Assembly: GCA_012295275.1 (NCBI GenBank)
Contig: CM022672.1
Span: 27,835,972-27,899,971, forward strand
DNA length: 64,000 bases
From: Chrysomallon squamiferum
Lineage: Eukaryota; Mollusca; Gastropoda; Neomphalida; Peltospiridae
Direction of reading: 5' to 3'
Part shown: positions 11,135-25,243 of the stretch, piece by piece
Layout: every line of letters begins with the position of its first letter
Position numbering within the stretch: the first letter of the stretch is position 1
Position numbers and translations under genes: made by a program
The notes under the pieces: model-generated
Told to the model about the DNA's origin: nothing
The model's database searches: none
Seen by the model: the letters and a program-made list of their open reading frames with translations, nothing else

Positions 11135-13284
11135 TAATCTGCATCCAAATATAAAACGTTGACGATATTTTGTCCTAATAACTACATTTAACATAATTAT
11201 AATTTTCGTTTCTTGAATGGTTTGACCATAACTTATCCTAATACATGTTTTTAACACAGTATATACATATACGTTTGTTGTTATTGTTGCTAATTTAACT
11301 GGTCGTTTTTCTATAACAGGAGATTTTATATATATATATGTATGTATATATATGTATATACATTTCTATATATGTATATACTATTATTATTATTATTATT
11401 ATTATAATTATTATTATTATTATTAGTGCAGCGGCTATAAAAGTTGTTGTTGTTATTATTATTAAATAATATTCTTGTTTCTATGTAATACATAACCTTT
11501 AGATAACCGAAAGGAATATTTTATAACATTTCCCTCATTTCATTTTCTCTCATGACTTTATTTTATTATTATCTAATTTTATTATTTTACACTTGGAATG
11601 TTTGTGTCGAATTAGTAGATTATTAATAACATCATATCTTTGGATGTAGTATAAAGAAATGAAACTCTTAGTTTCGTTTCATAATTAGACGTCGAATTTT
11701 ATAAAACTGAATAATGTAAATATTCCAAAGCAACGCGTCTCGCGCCAGAAAGGTTAAAAATAGCTAGACATTTCGAGCACCTGAAAACCGCAGTGACCAA
11801 TAACGAAACGATAAATAACTGAAATACTTCTTTCTTGTTCAGTTATAGGTATACAAATATAGAATGAAGTATTGTTTGGCTAAGACATGACGGCTGAGGG
11901 TTCGACACACCGCGGACTATTTTCCGTATAGCTATAACGTGCCGTGTCTGGTTTATTCGAGGTCGCAGTTTTTGAACTGTAGACAGGTGCAGTTTAAACG
12001 TATCATACTAACCTAATGAGCGCTAATAGCAATTTTCCTTTCTTGTGATTAAAAGAAACTCACAAACTTGACATATAACCAGTGATAATAAAATGTATCA
12101 ACCATCATAGAGATATTTTACACGTTTTTATTAATTTACATTGCATATTCACAGAACTGCCAGCAAGATCTAGAAACGTACAGGAATCTTAAAATGGACT
12201 CGTATAACAGAAATCACCGATTTAAGCGCCCATCTCTCTATCTCTCTCTCTCTCTCTCTGACACACACACACATACACACAGTACAGATAAATCATTTTA
12301 TGTCGATAAAAGTTTGGTTTCGTGATACAACAAATTAATCAAGTTTTAAACTGATTTGTTTCACGTTCTAGCACATTATTAAGAGTCGACAGGCTTAATT
12401 TTGTTGAATTTAATTATTTTCTCAACATTCAAAAGATCACTAAAATCGTAATATTATGAAGAATTTGTTAAAAAAAAAAAAAGGAATTATAATTAAGTAA
12501 AAAAAAAGAAGAAGAAGAAAAAAGAAACCTATTAAACTATTTTTCACACGTCATACATTTTCTCTTTATATGTGTATACATACATACATACATACATACA
12601 CACATATTGTACCAATTAAATTATCTCATCGCCTCTGAACTATGGGTGACTCATAAGCAACGTGTGTAAATACGAAATGACCACTGAAATACTATTCTGT
12701 TAAAGAACAGGTGAAAAATACTTTGAATGCATTAAATCCTTGGAAACCTTTTTTTTAAATAATTCCCCCCCCCCCCATAAATCAATACATATTTATCATC
12801 ATGTTTCGCAGCCCTGGAGATAAAGTTATTTATTTAGTAGTAATCTTGCATCTTTTATTGAATATTTTGTGACGATTTCTTGTTCTGCTGCTAATACAAG
12901 TATTAAAAGTTTGTTAAATTAACCAATGTCTTCTATTCGTCATGGTGAAACTTGGTGTTCATCGCGTTAATTCCTCATTTTTAAAAGATCATAATTACAC
13001 TAGTAAAATATGGAAACAAAATCATCGTGAAAAACTACAACAATTAAACTGAAACACGAAATGTGAAAAGAAAACTGGCAGAAGGTACAAAAATAAATAA
13101 ATAAAAATATAAATAAAAAATCTGAATAAGAAAGAAACAATATAATGGTTTCAATTAATTTATTTATTATCTCCCTTGTTACGAATTCTTGTCTGAATAA
13201 TAACAGTAAAAAATGTATCAAAGTGTATCGGTGCACTGGACTTCGGTTTTACGTGTCACATATGATTTCATTTTTTTATTTTAA

Positions 13285-16037
13285 ATGCCACTGAAAAAAG
13301 TTCCGAAAGTCTTATCCCCTGATCTGCTTCATGTACTTAGTTCAATGGGTCATGGGGATGAGATAGGTTAGTGTTAAGGTTAAACCTAATATACCTTTAT
13401 TAATAAGTGGGTGGATGTCATGATATAAATTATAATCATATAATCATATAATGATATATCGATGTCGTACGAGTTTATTTTATGTTCTCTCGGACCTAAT
13501 AATTATAATAACACTGAAATCTTCTTCCCGTACCAATGCGATAAATTACAAATTATGTGTTATTGTTTCATGACTAACTATGTGGATAATTTATCTTGTA
13601 ATCAATTTGCAGTCTTTTTCTTTTCTTTTCTTATCACTTTTAATTGTGGATTTTTGACCAGAAGATTTAACAATGGAGTTGCATTCTTACTCTCTTTCTC
13701 TCTGCCTCTCTTTCCTATACAACTACAGCATTACAATGTACTTTTCACTTTAATTTAAAGTTTTTAATATAAATTTATTTATTTTTAGTTTTAGCAGATA
13801 CACATTTTCCAACATCATCTGTCTGTCAAAATGGACCTAAAGAAGTTCGTGCGGATGGTATTTATTAACTGTAACAGTGATTTTGTATTGAGAATGTGCA
13901 TTCGTTTAATGAACTTAACAACAGCAAAAATAATTATGTTTCAGTATTATCAGGGGTTTTTGTTTTCTTCCAAAACAAATGATTTCACATCATTTGTAAT
14001 GTTTTTTAAGTTGTCTTCTTTTTGGTGGGTTTTTCAAATTTTTAAAGTTTTTTTATTTATTAGATTTTTTTTGGATTTTTTTAAAGTATTGTCAGTGATA
14101 TGTATTGACACCACATTTAAAATAAAATCCTTATTATTAATTAAGGTTAAATATTTGTCCTATATGACACGTATTTTCATTTCATCATTACAGAAAAAGT
14201 AAATTAATGATTTTTAAAATGAGTAAAACTTACATTAACATTTCAGGACTTGACATTCCTACTTTACTTAAAGCAATTATGAAATTACTGCCTCTTGATC
14301 AGTATGTACAAACACCAGTAAGTTCTTAAAAATACCTTTATTTTGAGTATTGTTTAAAATAAGTCTTCATGTCCTCATATATTTCAAATAATATCTGATT
14401 ATAACTGCTTCAGAAATACATTTGATTTACACCAAATACACAAGTCTTAAAAGAATTTTCTTTTTTTTTATTTAATATGCAGTCTGTTCATGAGTCTGCC
14501 TTTTAAAATTTCACAATCTCACAACAATTATTTAACACACTCATATATTTAATATACAGTGTGTTTTTATCTTGTCAAATTTAATAAAATCTGCAGCAGT
14601 TATTTCTCACATTCATTTATTTAATATACAGTTTCTTTAGGAGTGTATGTCTTGTCATATTTAACAGTTATTTTACATCAAGGCTCTACATTTGTTTGAA
14701 AACATTTTAATACAGTACCTTATTTTTGTTTTTTTTACAATGAAAATCATTTCCATACATACTTAATTTATAATAATTTTAAAAGATTTACCAAACAGTA
14801 ATTTACATATTCAAACGGCATAAATCATGTAAGAGTTTATGGTTTGTAATAAATATTAAAAAAAATTCAAAGCAGTAATTTGAACTTTTATGACAAGTCT
14901 AAGTTTCCTATGAAGGGGTTACACATTACACACAGAACAGTTTAGTCAGTAGGAGCAAACCTATTGGTATGTTCAGCATCTAAAACTGTTAGAATAAAAA
15001 TCTATAGATATGTTATAAAAATTCCTTCCTTCATTTACACATTTATTTATGCATTAATCAGAGGTGAATCTAACAGAGCACATATTTGGTGTTAAATTCT
15101 TTTTTTCTCTTTTTGTTTTCATTAGGTTGCAGTCATGGAGTTAGTACCTTCAGATAAAGCAAAAAACTTCCCTACACCAGTTTTGGATACATATCAGCAG
15201 ATCATAGACGAAGCTGAAGGAAAAAAAGTGAATTGATATTTTTTCTCTCTCTCTCTCATATTTTGTAATAATATATAGTAAGAAATATAATTGGAGACAG
15301 TTTCTGAAATGTGTGAATAGTGAACTGTGTGTATTTTTGTTTTTTCTTTAATAAAAATCTGCATGCTTTGTGTGCATTACTAATTTGGGTAAAAATCAAT
15401 TGTAACAAACATGTTAAAACTGAATAAACATGTTCTTCACTACTATATAAAAATAATTTTTATAATTTATTTTTCAGATCCAGTTTGACAAAGTGGAAAG
15501 GTTTAAATTTTATGATCGTGCTAAACAAGCTTTTGCTGTTGTGCATACAGGGTAAGGTGATCCTTACTAAAAGGGAAATTACTATAATTTGTTGGTTTTT
15601 GTTTTTGGTAGTGTTTTTTTTATAATGAAAGGTATTTTTATGTTACAGAACATTTTTTCATTAATTTTTGAAGTCATAAATTAATAGCAAAAATACTGTG
15701 TTAGTAATTCTAAAATTGATAATAATGATAATAATAAACAGTAATAAAATATCAAAGAAAAAAAAATTAAAATACTAAATATTTTTCAGAATTAAATTAA
15801 CTAAGTAAACCAAATGTTAAAATGTATTACAATTAATTCTGCATTTGTTTAAATAACAATATGTCAGGAAAACAAAATTTATAAAGTGGCACATAATAAG
15901 ATCTTTGTTAATTCGTGGAAATTATTTTGTAAAATTTAGAAAAACCTGAAAATGTTTTTTATTTTTTTTATTTTAGGGAAACTGCTCAATATGGTAACAT
16001 AATTCTGAAGAAAGGAATCTGCACTGAATTAGATTAG
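13285..16037 (+). CDS. FUOM: L-fucose mutarotase, 152 aa, six exons
   Basis: Exons 13285-13366, 13789-13857, 14247-14317, 15126-15227, 15478-15551 and 15977-16037 (TAG). It interconverts alpha and beta anomers of L-fucose in the cytosol, feeding the salvage route to GDP-fucose. The product fits the FucU/RbsD family over its whole length (the vertebrate enzyme is about 154 aa). Landmarks are MGHGDEIVLAD (the His-Asp region conserved near the active site in this family), the LLPLD helix, AVMELVPSDK, and the C-terminal ERFKFYDRAKQAF and TGETAQYGN motifs. Start chosen at the first ATG of exon 1 because the product then begins with the short family-typical lead MPLKKVP. The tail after YGNIILKKG is slightly shorter than in vertebrates. 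Exon 2 has tandem acceptors (see findings). The next gene, STX18, converges on it. Confidence 0.95.
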
Positions 16038-17604
16038 TCGGTGTTTGTATTGTTATTTCAAAAATGTTAAAAGTTTATATTAAAATGGCATCTTAAAGCC
16101 ATGTAAGTCTTATTTGATATATCAGTATTTATAAGATTTTGGCAATTTTTTTTTTAATTATTATTATAAATATATAAAACATCATGTACTTGTATATGCA
16201 TGCAGGCATACACATATGAATGTACTTAAGATACTTATGCAGAGATTTACAAATAATTCTATTAATAGATTTTACATCTTGAAATGAAAAAAAAAGTGTT
16301 TAATTTTTTACTTATGTAATGACACTTATTTATAATTTGATTATTATTTTTCTTCAGTGCTATAAATTAATTCAAGATAATTTTGTAATATAATTTTTTC
16401 ATATTTCAAAATTTTTCTTTAAACTCATTCTGTAATTAAATTAATTTTATACTAATTTTTATAGAATGGTGAACTGTATACCAGTAAATATTGTAATAAT
16501 TAAAAATAAATTAAAAAATAATAATAATAATTTTATTTTACCTCTGGCTGTTTTATTCATTTATGTAAATTAGAATTTAATCAAGTAACTGCAGCATCAT
16601 GAAATATCTCCTAAAATCAACAAGTATTAAATATATTTAATAAAATGAACTTTCCGAAACAGCATATAGAGGGAATATAGAGAAAGTCATGTGAAAGTTT
16701 CTATTTTATCATTTTCATAATATATAAATAATTATGATAAAAGGAAATCATTCCTTTTTACTTTTCTGTTTTTGTCTTCTAAGATATTAGCCAATAAATT
16801 GTTATCTGTATTTTTATTTTTATTTACAATGTGGCTGTCAAACTGACAATGCAGTTGTCCTTAAGAGGGCAAATTAATGGTATTTTCTTGCAATGTATAA
16901 TTATATAAAGAAAAATATTTTAATATTTTTTTACTGAATCTTATCATAAATATAATTGGACAGTAATAAAACATTTATAACTCAATTAAATCTTATTTCA
17001 GTATTTTTAAATATTTAAACCAGATCAGTGAACATTTTATGATGATTTACATAGAAATGCACTTCACTGATGCTGTTAATGTAAGTATACTGATGTAAAT
17101 TTTATTTATGTAAAAGTTCATTGGTTTCATTTAGAAACAGTCCATTTTACTACAGTTAGCAGATCATTTATGTGGCAAACTTTGACCAGAGCTGATTTCG
17201 GGATTTTTTATACCACAAGATTTAATATATACTTAGAATATAAATGTAAATAATAAAAAGAAAAGAATGAAATTATATTTAATGCAAATTAATACACTTC
17301 TAAAGTTTGATAAATAGTCTGGTAACTGTAGTAAGATTTATTTGAAAATACACTTCACTAATATGATATAAGTTAAGTTTATGCACATAACAAGTTAACA
17401 AAATTACAGAAACACTGGATCTTACCATAAATGAATTGTAATCTTTTCACATAACTTATGTAAAGCGAAACAAAAATAAAAACAGCTTCAATTAAATCTT
17501 GCAGAATAATTTTTTTACAGCACTTTTTAAACTTTATTTGTGTTGGTAATTCCATAACCATTTATTGTCAAAATATACATTTTGAATTTTAATTGTGTAT
17601 GTTC
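16038..17604. other. Convergent intergenic spacer, FUOM and STX18 3' UTRs
   Basis: AT-rich, no coding exon. AATAAA-like signals for FUOM occur near 16506. For STX18, minus-strand AATAAA lies at 17566-17561 and 17538-17533, 39 and 67 bases after its stop codon. Confidence 0.6.
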
Positions 17605-20600
17605 TTAACCATTGTACCAGTCTAGGAACAGCAGTGAAAAAGTACACATAACTATGAAGAATAAAATCCACACTCTAAATTCAGCTTTCTTCTTTATTGC
17701 CTGAAATAATAGTAATAATAATAACAGTAATAGTAGTAGTAACAACAGGATTTTAATAATAATAACAACATTTATTATGAGGATATTGATCTTGTTAGTA
17801 ACATACATACATGAAAATACAGTTTTATTATTTTTCTTAAGCAGTTATTTTAGAAGTATTAGAGAAAAAAACCTTAACATCATCACCCATTTTTATTCTT
17901 AATCATTAACCTTGCATATGGCTTTTTATCAATTTTAAAACTGAAAATAAATTACAAGGTTTTTTAAAAAAATAAAAAAAATAAAAATCGTATAGTTGGC
18001 TACAAGTACCACCACAGAGTTTTTTCTCTTTTTTTTACTATACGTTATTGTTGGCAAAGGCTGTGTTCCTAAAAAACATTTAAGCTGCATGCAAATAATT
18101 AAAATGTATTTAGTCCTTTCAATTCATATCACGAAGAATGACAAACATACAAAAATGAAATTTGGAATACCTCTCGAATATCTTCATTTGCATCTTTTAT
18201 GTTTTCTGTTGTACCAACAGTTGTACCAGCTATCCTGTCTATATCTTTTTCCTGTACAACAGAAAATTAAAAAAAAATAATTAAAAAGTGTGGATTAATT
18301 TATTACACAATTTATTTAATTTTAGGTAAATAGTATATCTCTCTTTATTTTCGATATTTGAAAAATGTAAAACACCAAAAACAAATAATTTTTTAATACT
18401 GACTTCGGTTTATGGCATTAATATAGGAAACTAAGACATATTACATGTACTGAATCTCTAAGCTGTAATGTACTGCAAAAATGCTCTTTTCCTTCAGGCT
18501 TTAAACAATTCTGTAAATATGACCTTTGACATCTGGTCTCTTAAATACTGCTGATGCTGAAGTGAAATACTTAAAAATAATTATGTTACCTGCTCCAAAA
18601 CCTTTTCCGCAAATATCTCCTGAAGTTTAGCAACTTCAATAACCTTTCCTTCAATTTGCCTTTAAAATATATAAACACAAAAAAGAGGTAATGAATTAAA
18701 ATTAAAAGACAGTTGTATCCATTTGTGCTGGTTAAATGCATTAATGAGAAAGAAATGCAGATAAAAATGAAATGAAGAGAAGAAAGTACAGATATAAAAA
18801 AAAATATTTTGAGATCTTGATTAGAAAATAAAATAGCCAAATTGGTGTACCTAGGAGACAATGAGATACAGATGTTCTTTTATTAAAGATCTTATTTTTA
18901 CTAAAGCTTACCTAACTTCATCAGACATACTGTTCATTTCTTCATAAAGTGACTGGTTTTCTTGTTCAAACTGAAAAACAGCAATGAAAACAATGATACG
19001 GGATTTGTTCAACCTCTTTACAACATATTGTGTAGCTTGTTTCTAGAGCAGCTGTGTGCCTATATAATAACAGTGAGGAAAGCTACTGCTGAAGACATAC
19101 TAGTCAAATTAGCAAGATCTTTCCGAAGACAGGAATCTCATATTGATGTTACATTGTCACACCATTACATAGCATCAACTTGTGAAGAAAATATTTGACA
19201 CACATTCAACAATATTTATTCTCTAGTTATATGAATCATGAATATGGTTACGGATCACATTTATGACATCATTCATTTGAATAATGACCACAGAGTGGAA
19301 AGAACATATCACAGTGTTGAGATGGGAAATGTTTCAAAGAGTTGATTCTGGAGGATCAGGCCATCAATTACTTTGCACAGAACAAGGGGTATGGCACACT
19401 TGACATAACTATATAACATACTAGGACTCTACTAATAAGATTGCTTCATGAATGTAAAACAAAAACGCAGAATATTCTATTTAACAGAATCTATAATGAA
19501 ATACATAGAAATAGAATATTTTCACAATTGTACTTACTTCCTCTTAGAGCTACACAAAATCTCTTTTAATAGGCAATGATTTTCTTTTTCTCTCCTCTTT
19601 TTTATTAATACTTCAGTGACCAACAGACAACATATGAAGAAATTAAGAAGATAGTGAAAAACAAGACTAATAAGTTTGAAAACTAAACAGTAATATGAAA
19701 AAAAGAAAGAAAGAAAAATATTTACCATTTGGGCCTCTTCTGGTGAAATGTCTTCTTCTTCTAAAGAGTTTATTTTTAATTCAAGATCTTGTGGGGGGTT
19801 AGCAGGCTTCTTTTCTGGAACTGTTTTAAAAAAAAAAAAAAAAAAAAGAATAATAATACTTAAAAACAGTTTTAAAAACTATGCATATCTATCAATCTGT
19901 TCATCCACACAGCTATACAAGTGAATGTGTATGATTGCCTGTATATATTTTTGTATATAAAAATGTACATTATATGTGTGTATGTTAAGATAATTTACAA
20001 CTATAAATAAAACTAAGAAATAAATGAGGGTTTTTTAATGTCATTCTTATGATAAAAGTTTTTTCATGATAAGATAAAATTAGATAACTCTGAACCCCAT
20101 GCTTCCTGCTCTTCCCAGGCAAAATAGCACAAACTGCTGAATATCAAAAGAGCATGGCATTATTAATATAAAACAACACATGATGGTAAAAATATTAACT
20201 TGGGTTCAAATAATAATTAATAATTAATTTAACAGAACCTGGTGCTTTTATTCCATGTTCTTGGTTTTTATCATTGCGTTCCATCTGTAGTAAGTTTGAT
20301 ACATGGGTTTTTCTCTTTTCTGGCTGTAAGCGAGATCTGCAAATAAAATGAATGAATAACTGAAGAAATTAATGAATGCAACAATGAACAGATATTTGTT
20401 GACTTAGTTACTAAGTATTTTTTAATTCTAAATAAATAAATAAAAATGAAAGTCTCAGTCTGAAACAAAAAGGTTTACGTATCCATGATATTAAAGAAAT
20501 GATATACAACTGGGATTTGTTTTTCTGAATTCTTAAGTTTGTTCTACATCCTTCTGCAATATTCTATATCAACTATTAATAACTGTCGTATATAAGTATA

Positions 20601-23600
20601 ATTTTTGAAAGATCTGAGAGAATTCCACTAACATTATTTTATCTGCACCTTCAAACAAATTAAAAAAATCAACAACCAAAAACCTCAAGAGCTATGGTAA
20701 ATCAAAGATCACAAATTGGAACTGGAAAGAGCCCACTTGGCACACAAATGAGGTCTGATCCTGTATGATACATCATGCCTCCAGCCACTCCTCCATACAG
20801 AAACATATGAAATATTAGAAGATTCAATACTTCATTTCAAGAAACATGCAATCAACATGGCAAGGCAGGATCGCACAGAAGTTCTACAATATGTACCACA
20901 CTGAATCAGAAGGAGTCAATAAAGGCTATAACTCCAGACAAAGGCGTTATAATAATTTGTAAGCTGCAGACCTCTGTCCATGAAAAGATGAAGAAACCCT
21001 AACCCTGTACACTTTACAAAACCAATTTATTTCTTTACATTCTCTTTTATTTTGTTTATTATACATACATTTTTCTTATTTAAAAACACATTACAAAACA
21101 TTGGGGTTGTTTTTGGGGTGCTGGAACAGATTAAATGTATTTCAATTAATTTCATTTGGGAAAATTGATTTGATAATTGAGTTACATGCTCAGTGACAGA
21201 ACAAATTAAACTTGTAAGACAAGGTACCATTGTCTATATATTCAGAAATGTATATATATATAATGGCTTTGAATATTCTACATGGTGGCAATTGGGAAAC
21301 AGTTATCATCCTACAATAATAGTTTTCATTGGTGAATATCTGTTTATTCTTAATAGGTGTTTTATGAGTGAAATAAAGAATGATTGGTGTATTATGAGTG
21401 AATTAAAAATGAACAGGTATATTATGAGAGATAAAAAATTCTGTTATGAACGAGATAAAAAAAATGAATAGGTGTACAAGTAAGATAAAAATGAATAGCT
21501 GTAGTGAGATAATAATAAATAGGTATATTATGAGTGAGATAAAAATGAACAGATATATTATGAGTGAGATAAAGAAAAATGTGTGTATTATGAGTGAGAT
21601 AAAAATGAGCAGGTGTATGAGTGAAATAAAGAAAAATTGGTGTTATGAGTGAGATAAAAATGCTTACATTCTTTTTCTGTCAACAACTCTCTTTACTCGC
21701 ACAGCTCTCTGTTCACTGTAAAGTTTACAAACAACTGAAAAACAACAGCAAAAAAAAATAAAAAATAATATTTTTAACAAAAATCTGTGTAATACTTGAT
21801 TAAACTGGAGCAGTTATATATTATTTCTGAAATAAATAAACCCAAAATGACATTGCAAAGTTAAAAACCAATCTGAGAAGAAACCCATTAGATTTACACA
21901 AGGATATGTAATGATTTAATATAACTACTGATGTTTTTTTCTAAATATTTAATTAAAGTTTATTTATGAAGTACAGTGATAACAAGCATATTAGTATTTT
22001 ATTTCACCCTACTGTATTCAGTTTAGGGATTGATACATACATGTATATATAATTCTTTTCTTCTTTTTTCTTTTTTAAATATGACAGAAGTGATTCCCCC
22101 CACCCCCTTTGTAATGAAAAATCTTTAATGTTGAAAAGTAAATCCGTATCAGTGATGGTTCTCCCATTTGCACTGCAGTCAGAGAAACAGGAAAACTTTT
22201 GTCCCTCACTAAAATTAAATTATTCTATCTGGTTATCAAGATGCCTAAAGACAGATAATATTAATGTATCAGACCAATATTTATTACCTTTAAACAGTAT
22301 TTTATATAAATAACAACAAAACAAAACCCTGTGATATCCCTGTTAAGAATCAACAGATACAAATTGAAAAATGAATAGGATAAGATAAAACGTTTTGAAT
22401 GGCAGACCTTTCAACTTTGAAATGTAAATAAGTTACTGAAAATATCTCAAAGATAGTCTACTACTAAAAACACTAAAGAAAAATTGAAGACATTCTATTC
22501 TCTCAGCTCTGTTGATTGCTACAAACAATTTCATTAACTTTAATAGGGATATTTTAATTATATAAATATTTCAGAACATTTTACCTTTAAGGTAAGTTTC
22601 TATCAACGCCATAACAACTTCACGATGTTCCCTCACTTGTGGATGTACACGTGAAGCATTGGCCTCTCTGCGGAAATTTGTGATTGTCTCTCTACACATC
22701 TTGATAATCTGTTCAGCTTCTGTGTCAATCTGATCTCTCTGAGCATCCGACATTGTCAGTGTCTCTAATACTAAGTGACTGAAAAAATAACAATCAACCT
22801 GTCAGTTATTTATAACATTATCATGTTTACAGTAAAAAGAATAGAAGAAATGAATGAACTGACGAGCACACAAACAAATGAATGAACAATAATTACCATA
22901 ATTTCATATCCTTTTCTTGACAGTATTAAGTGTTTTCATAAAACAAAAATAAAACACATGTAAAGTATTTTTACAGCAAGACTGATACACGTTTTCTTAA
23001 TAAGGTGATATAGTAATTACTGAAAATCTCTTTATGGTTATCTCTTTATACAGAAAATGTATATAATTAAACTGAATAACATTCCTAACAAACACACCAC
23101 CAATCCATCCCTGGATGGAGAGAAATTTGATCATTACTGCCTTTTCTTTAGCATAAGAAAAATGTTCAATAATTTTCGGTAAAACTTTCAAATTAGAAAT
23201 GGCCTTGAAAACCCAGATGGATTGGCAGATGTAGTTTGTTTTTGAAAACATTGAAAGACAAATACTTTGCCAGCAAAACAAGCTGAAAATAAATTATGTC
23301 TGACATGCTTTCTGTTTAATAGTCAGTGAATTAGCTAATGTACATAATTCAAATACAAATTTGCCAAGATGTTTCTCTTTTTAGTATTTTAGGTAATTAT
23401 TATAGAATGAAAATTAAAATCTTTAATAAAAGATTTCATAATATTTCTTGATGAATAGTAATTACAAATTATTATTTTAGTCAATATGTTTTTGTTATGG
23501 ATATAATTGCTGCAGTTGTTGGTGGTGGTGGTAGGGATTTGGGGGCAATGCAGAAAGTATACTAAAAAAACAAAAACCCAGAAAGTTCAAATGTTTTTAT

Positions 23601-25070
23601 CCTCAAATTTTAATAACAGCTAACAATTTTTAAGTCAAATATCTTTAAATTTAGCAGCATACATAAATCACACATAGTCATACATACACACACACAGATA
23701 TTTGTATATCTGTTGGTGAAATTTAAAGAAATTGATGAACACAAAAATACACTCACACACATATACTGGAGATTGAAAAATTATTTTTTCTTTTCTTTTC
23801 TTCAGGTCTTCTTCACCCAGTGTTTATATATAGAAACAACAAATTCTGTGACTTCGCCAAAAGACTGGAAGCTATCTGTCTTGATATTTTTAAAATTACC
23901 AAATTGTACAGGTTTGTTTGAGGACAAAGGATGTGCTTTCTTTACACTCTTTGTAACCATTATACAAGTCAAGTTTTCAACTTTCCTTTATTTTTAATGG
24001 ACAAGATTTTGACCTTTGATGACTGACTTCCCTGTATCTTTAGTGACTATTATGACTGTAACAGTTTTGACTTCCCTGAATATTTAGTGACTGTTATAAA
24101 GAGTCAAAAAAATTTGACCTCACTGTATCTTTAGTGACAATCATAATAACAAAATTTTAACCACTACATCTTTAATAACTTTTATAATTTCTGTTTATTT
24201 ATTTATTAATCAATCAATCAATCAATTTATTGTTGAATTATCAAAAATCAATTCAAGGGAAATCAAATGTTTCTGAGAATCCATAATTATGTCATAACTG
24301 TTAATCATTAAAACGTCATAATTTACTTATCCTAATCTTTGAACATTGTAAAATGCCTAGCTAGAACATAAAACAATTAAAATATTAGAGATTGGTGTAC
24401 CAATTTACCAGTAAGTTAAATAGCTTAGAAATTTTCTGAAGAAATATTTTATTATTGAATGTCTCTATTTTAAGTATTTACCTTCCAGCATTGATATATT
24501 CTTTACGATTTTCAAGAAGAAAATCCCTTAATTTTGTCACAGTTGTTACCTAAAAAGATAAAACAAATACTGATCCTAATTATGGATAAATAATAATAAT
24601 TAATATATAATATATAATTCAATAACTAAACTTAATTAATTTAAAAAAAATAATAATCCCACACACACACACACAAATATCTGAGGGGTTTTCACGTTTT
24701 TGGGTGGGTTTTTTGTTGGTTTTTTAATTACATTTTTAATTATTTATTTTCAGGGTGTGATAAACTGGAGTTTTTTTCCACTACATTATTACTTTATCTT
24801 TTTATTATTATTACAATTTAAAATTTTATTTTATATATTTACTTATTTATTTAAGGACTAGCTTCAAATAAAATAAATTTATTCATCAAATCGACAAATG
24901 ATTAAAGCTGGTAAGCTCTTTTATACCACATCTTTTGCCTTAGTTTCGAAATCACCCTTCTGTCTAGCAGTAGTGAGCATATTAGATTTGTCATTGTTTG
25001 TTTCACCCAAAGCTTTATTTCTCGATTTTACAGCTTTCACTGTCGCTTTGAATACGTTTGTAACATCCAT
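17605..25070 (-). CDS. STX18: Syntaxin-18, ER t-SNARE, 323 aa, ten exons
   Basis: Exons (5' to 3') 25070-24927, 24549-24482, 22778-22585, 21734-21668, 20336-20239, 19820-19726, 18970-18912, 18659-18590, 18251-18171, 17700-17605. This Qa-SNARE sits in the ER membrane and receives retrograde COPI vesicles with SEC22B, BNIP1 and USE1. The N-terminal half carries the syntaxin-18 N-domain: [37 protein letters not shown], then [16 protein letters not shown] variable charged linker is followed by SPEEAQMFEQENQ, the SNARE helix over exons 7-9 ([25 protein letters not shown]) and a tail anchor at residues 301-319 ending FLDWYNG. Length is close to the 335 aa human protein. The start was chosen by the match of MDVTNVFKA to the family N-terminus; an in-frame upstream ATG at 25136 would add 22 unrelated residues. 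Confidence 0.96.
18971..19725. other. STX18 intron 6, 755 bp
   Basis: Has a less AT-rich stretch at about 19000-19480 with a 78-codon open frame on the plus strand. No family was recognised; it may be a decayed mobile element. Confidence 0.3.
21355..21660. repeat. Minisatellite in STX18 intron 4, about 27-32 bp units
   Basis: Ten or so imperfect copies of a unit around TTATGAGTGAGATAAAAATG with variable spacers, next to exon 4 (21734-21668) on its 3' side. The plus-strand open frames with repeated MSEIKMN peptides are read-through of the repeat, not a gene. Confidence 0.85.
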
Positions 25071-25243
25071 GTCTTCATATAATAAAATAGAACTGGATTC
25101 AGGAAGTGAAGACAGTAGCGAGTAACAACAAAGCACCTAAACAATTACGCTTCTATTTATAAACACAGTAGGATTAGTATATGACCGAGCAAAGCTTGCA
25201 TGATAGTCTACTTGTGTTTAGATACAATAGGAGTAATGTCAAA
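25071..25243. promoter_or_regulatory. Shared bidirectional promoter region of STX18 and TM2D2
   Basis: Only 173 bp separate the STX18 ATG (minus) from the TM2D2 ATG (plus), so both 5' UTRs and core promoters must lie here or overlap. No TATA box is obvious, as expected for housekeeping genes. Confidence 0.7.

Noticed and set aside
13831-14202. 123-codon plus-strand open frame beginning MDLKKFVRM
   Set aside because: It overlaps FUOM exon 2 in another frame and runs into the intron; its content is low-complexity Phe/Ile. The FUOM frame explains the conserved part.
20690-21000. Less AT-rich stretch in STX18 intron 4 as a possible gene or mobile element, ending near CCCTAACCCTG
   Set aside because: No coding frame or family motif; the two telomere-like hexamers are too few to mean anything.
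21193-21652. Plus-strand ORFs with repeated MSEIKMN peptides as a gene
   Set aside because: They lie in an STX18 intron and are translations of a minisatellite, with no start context, splice sites or family match.
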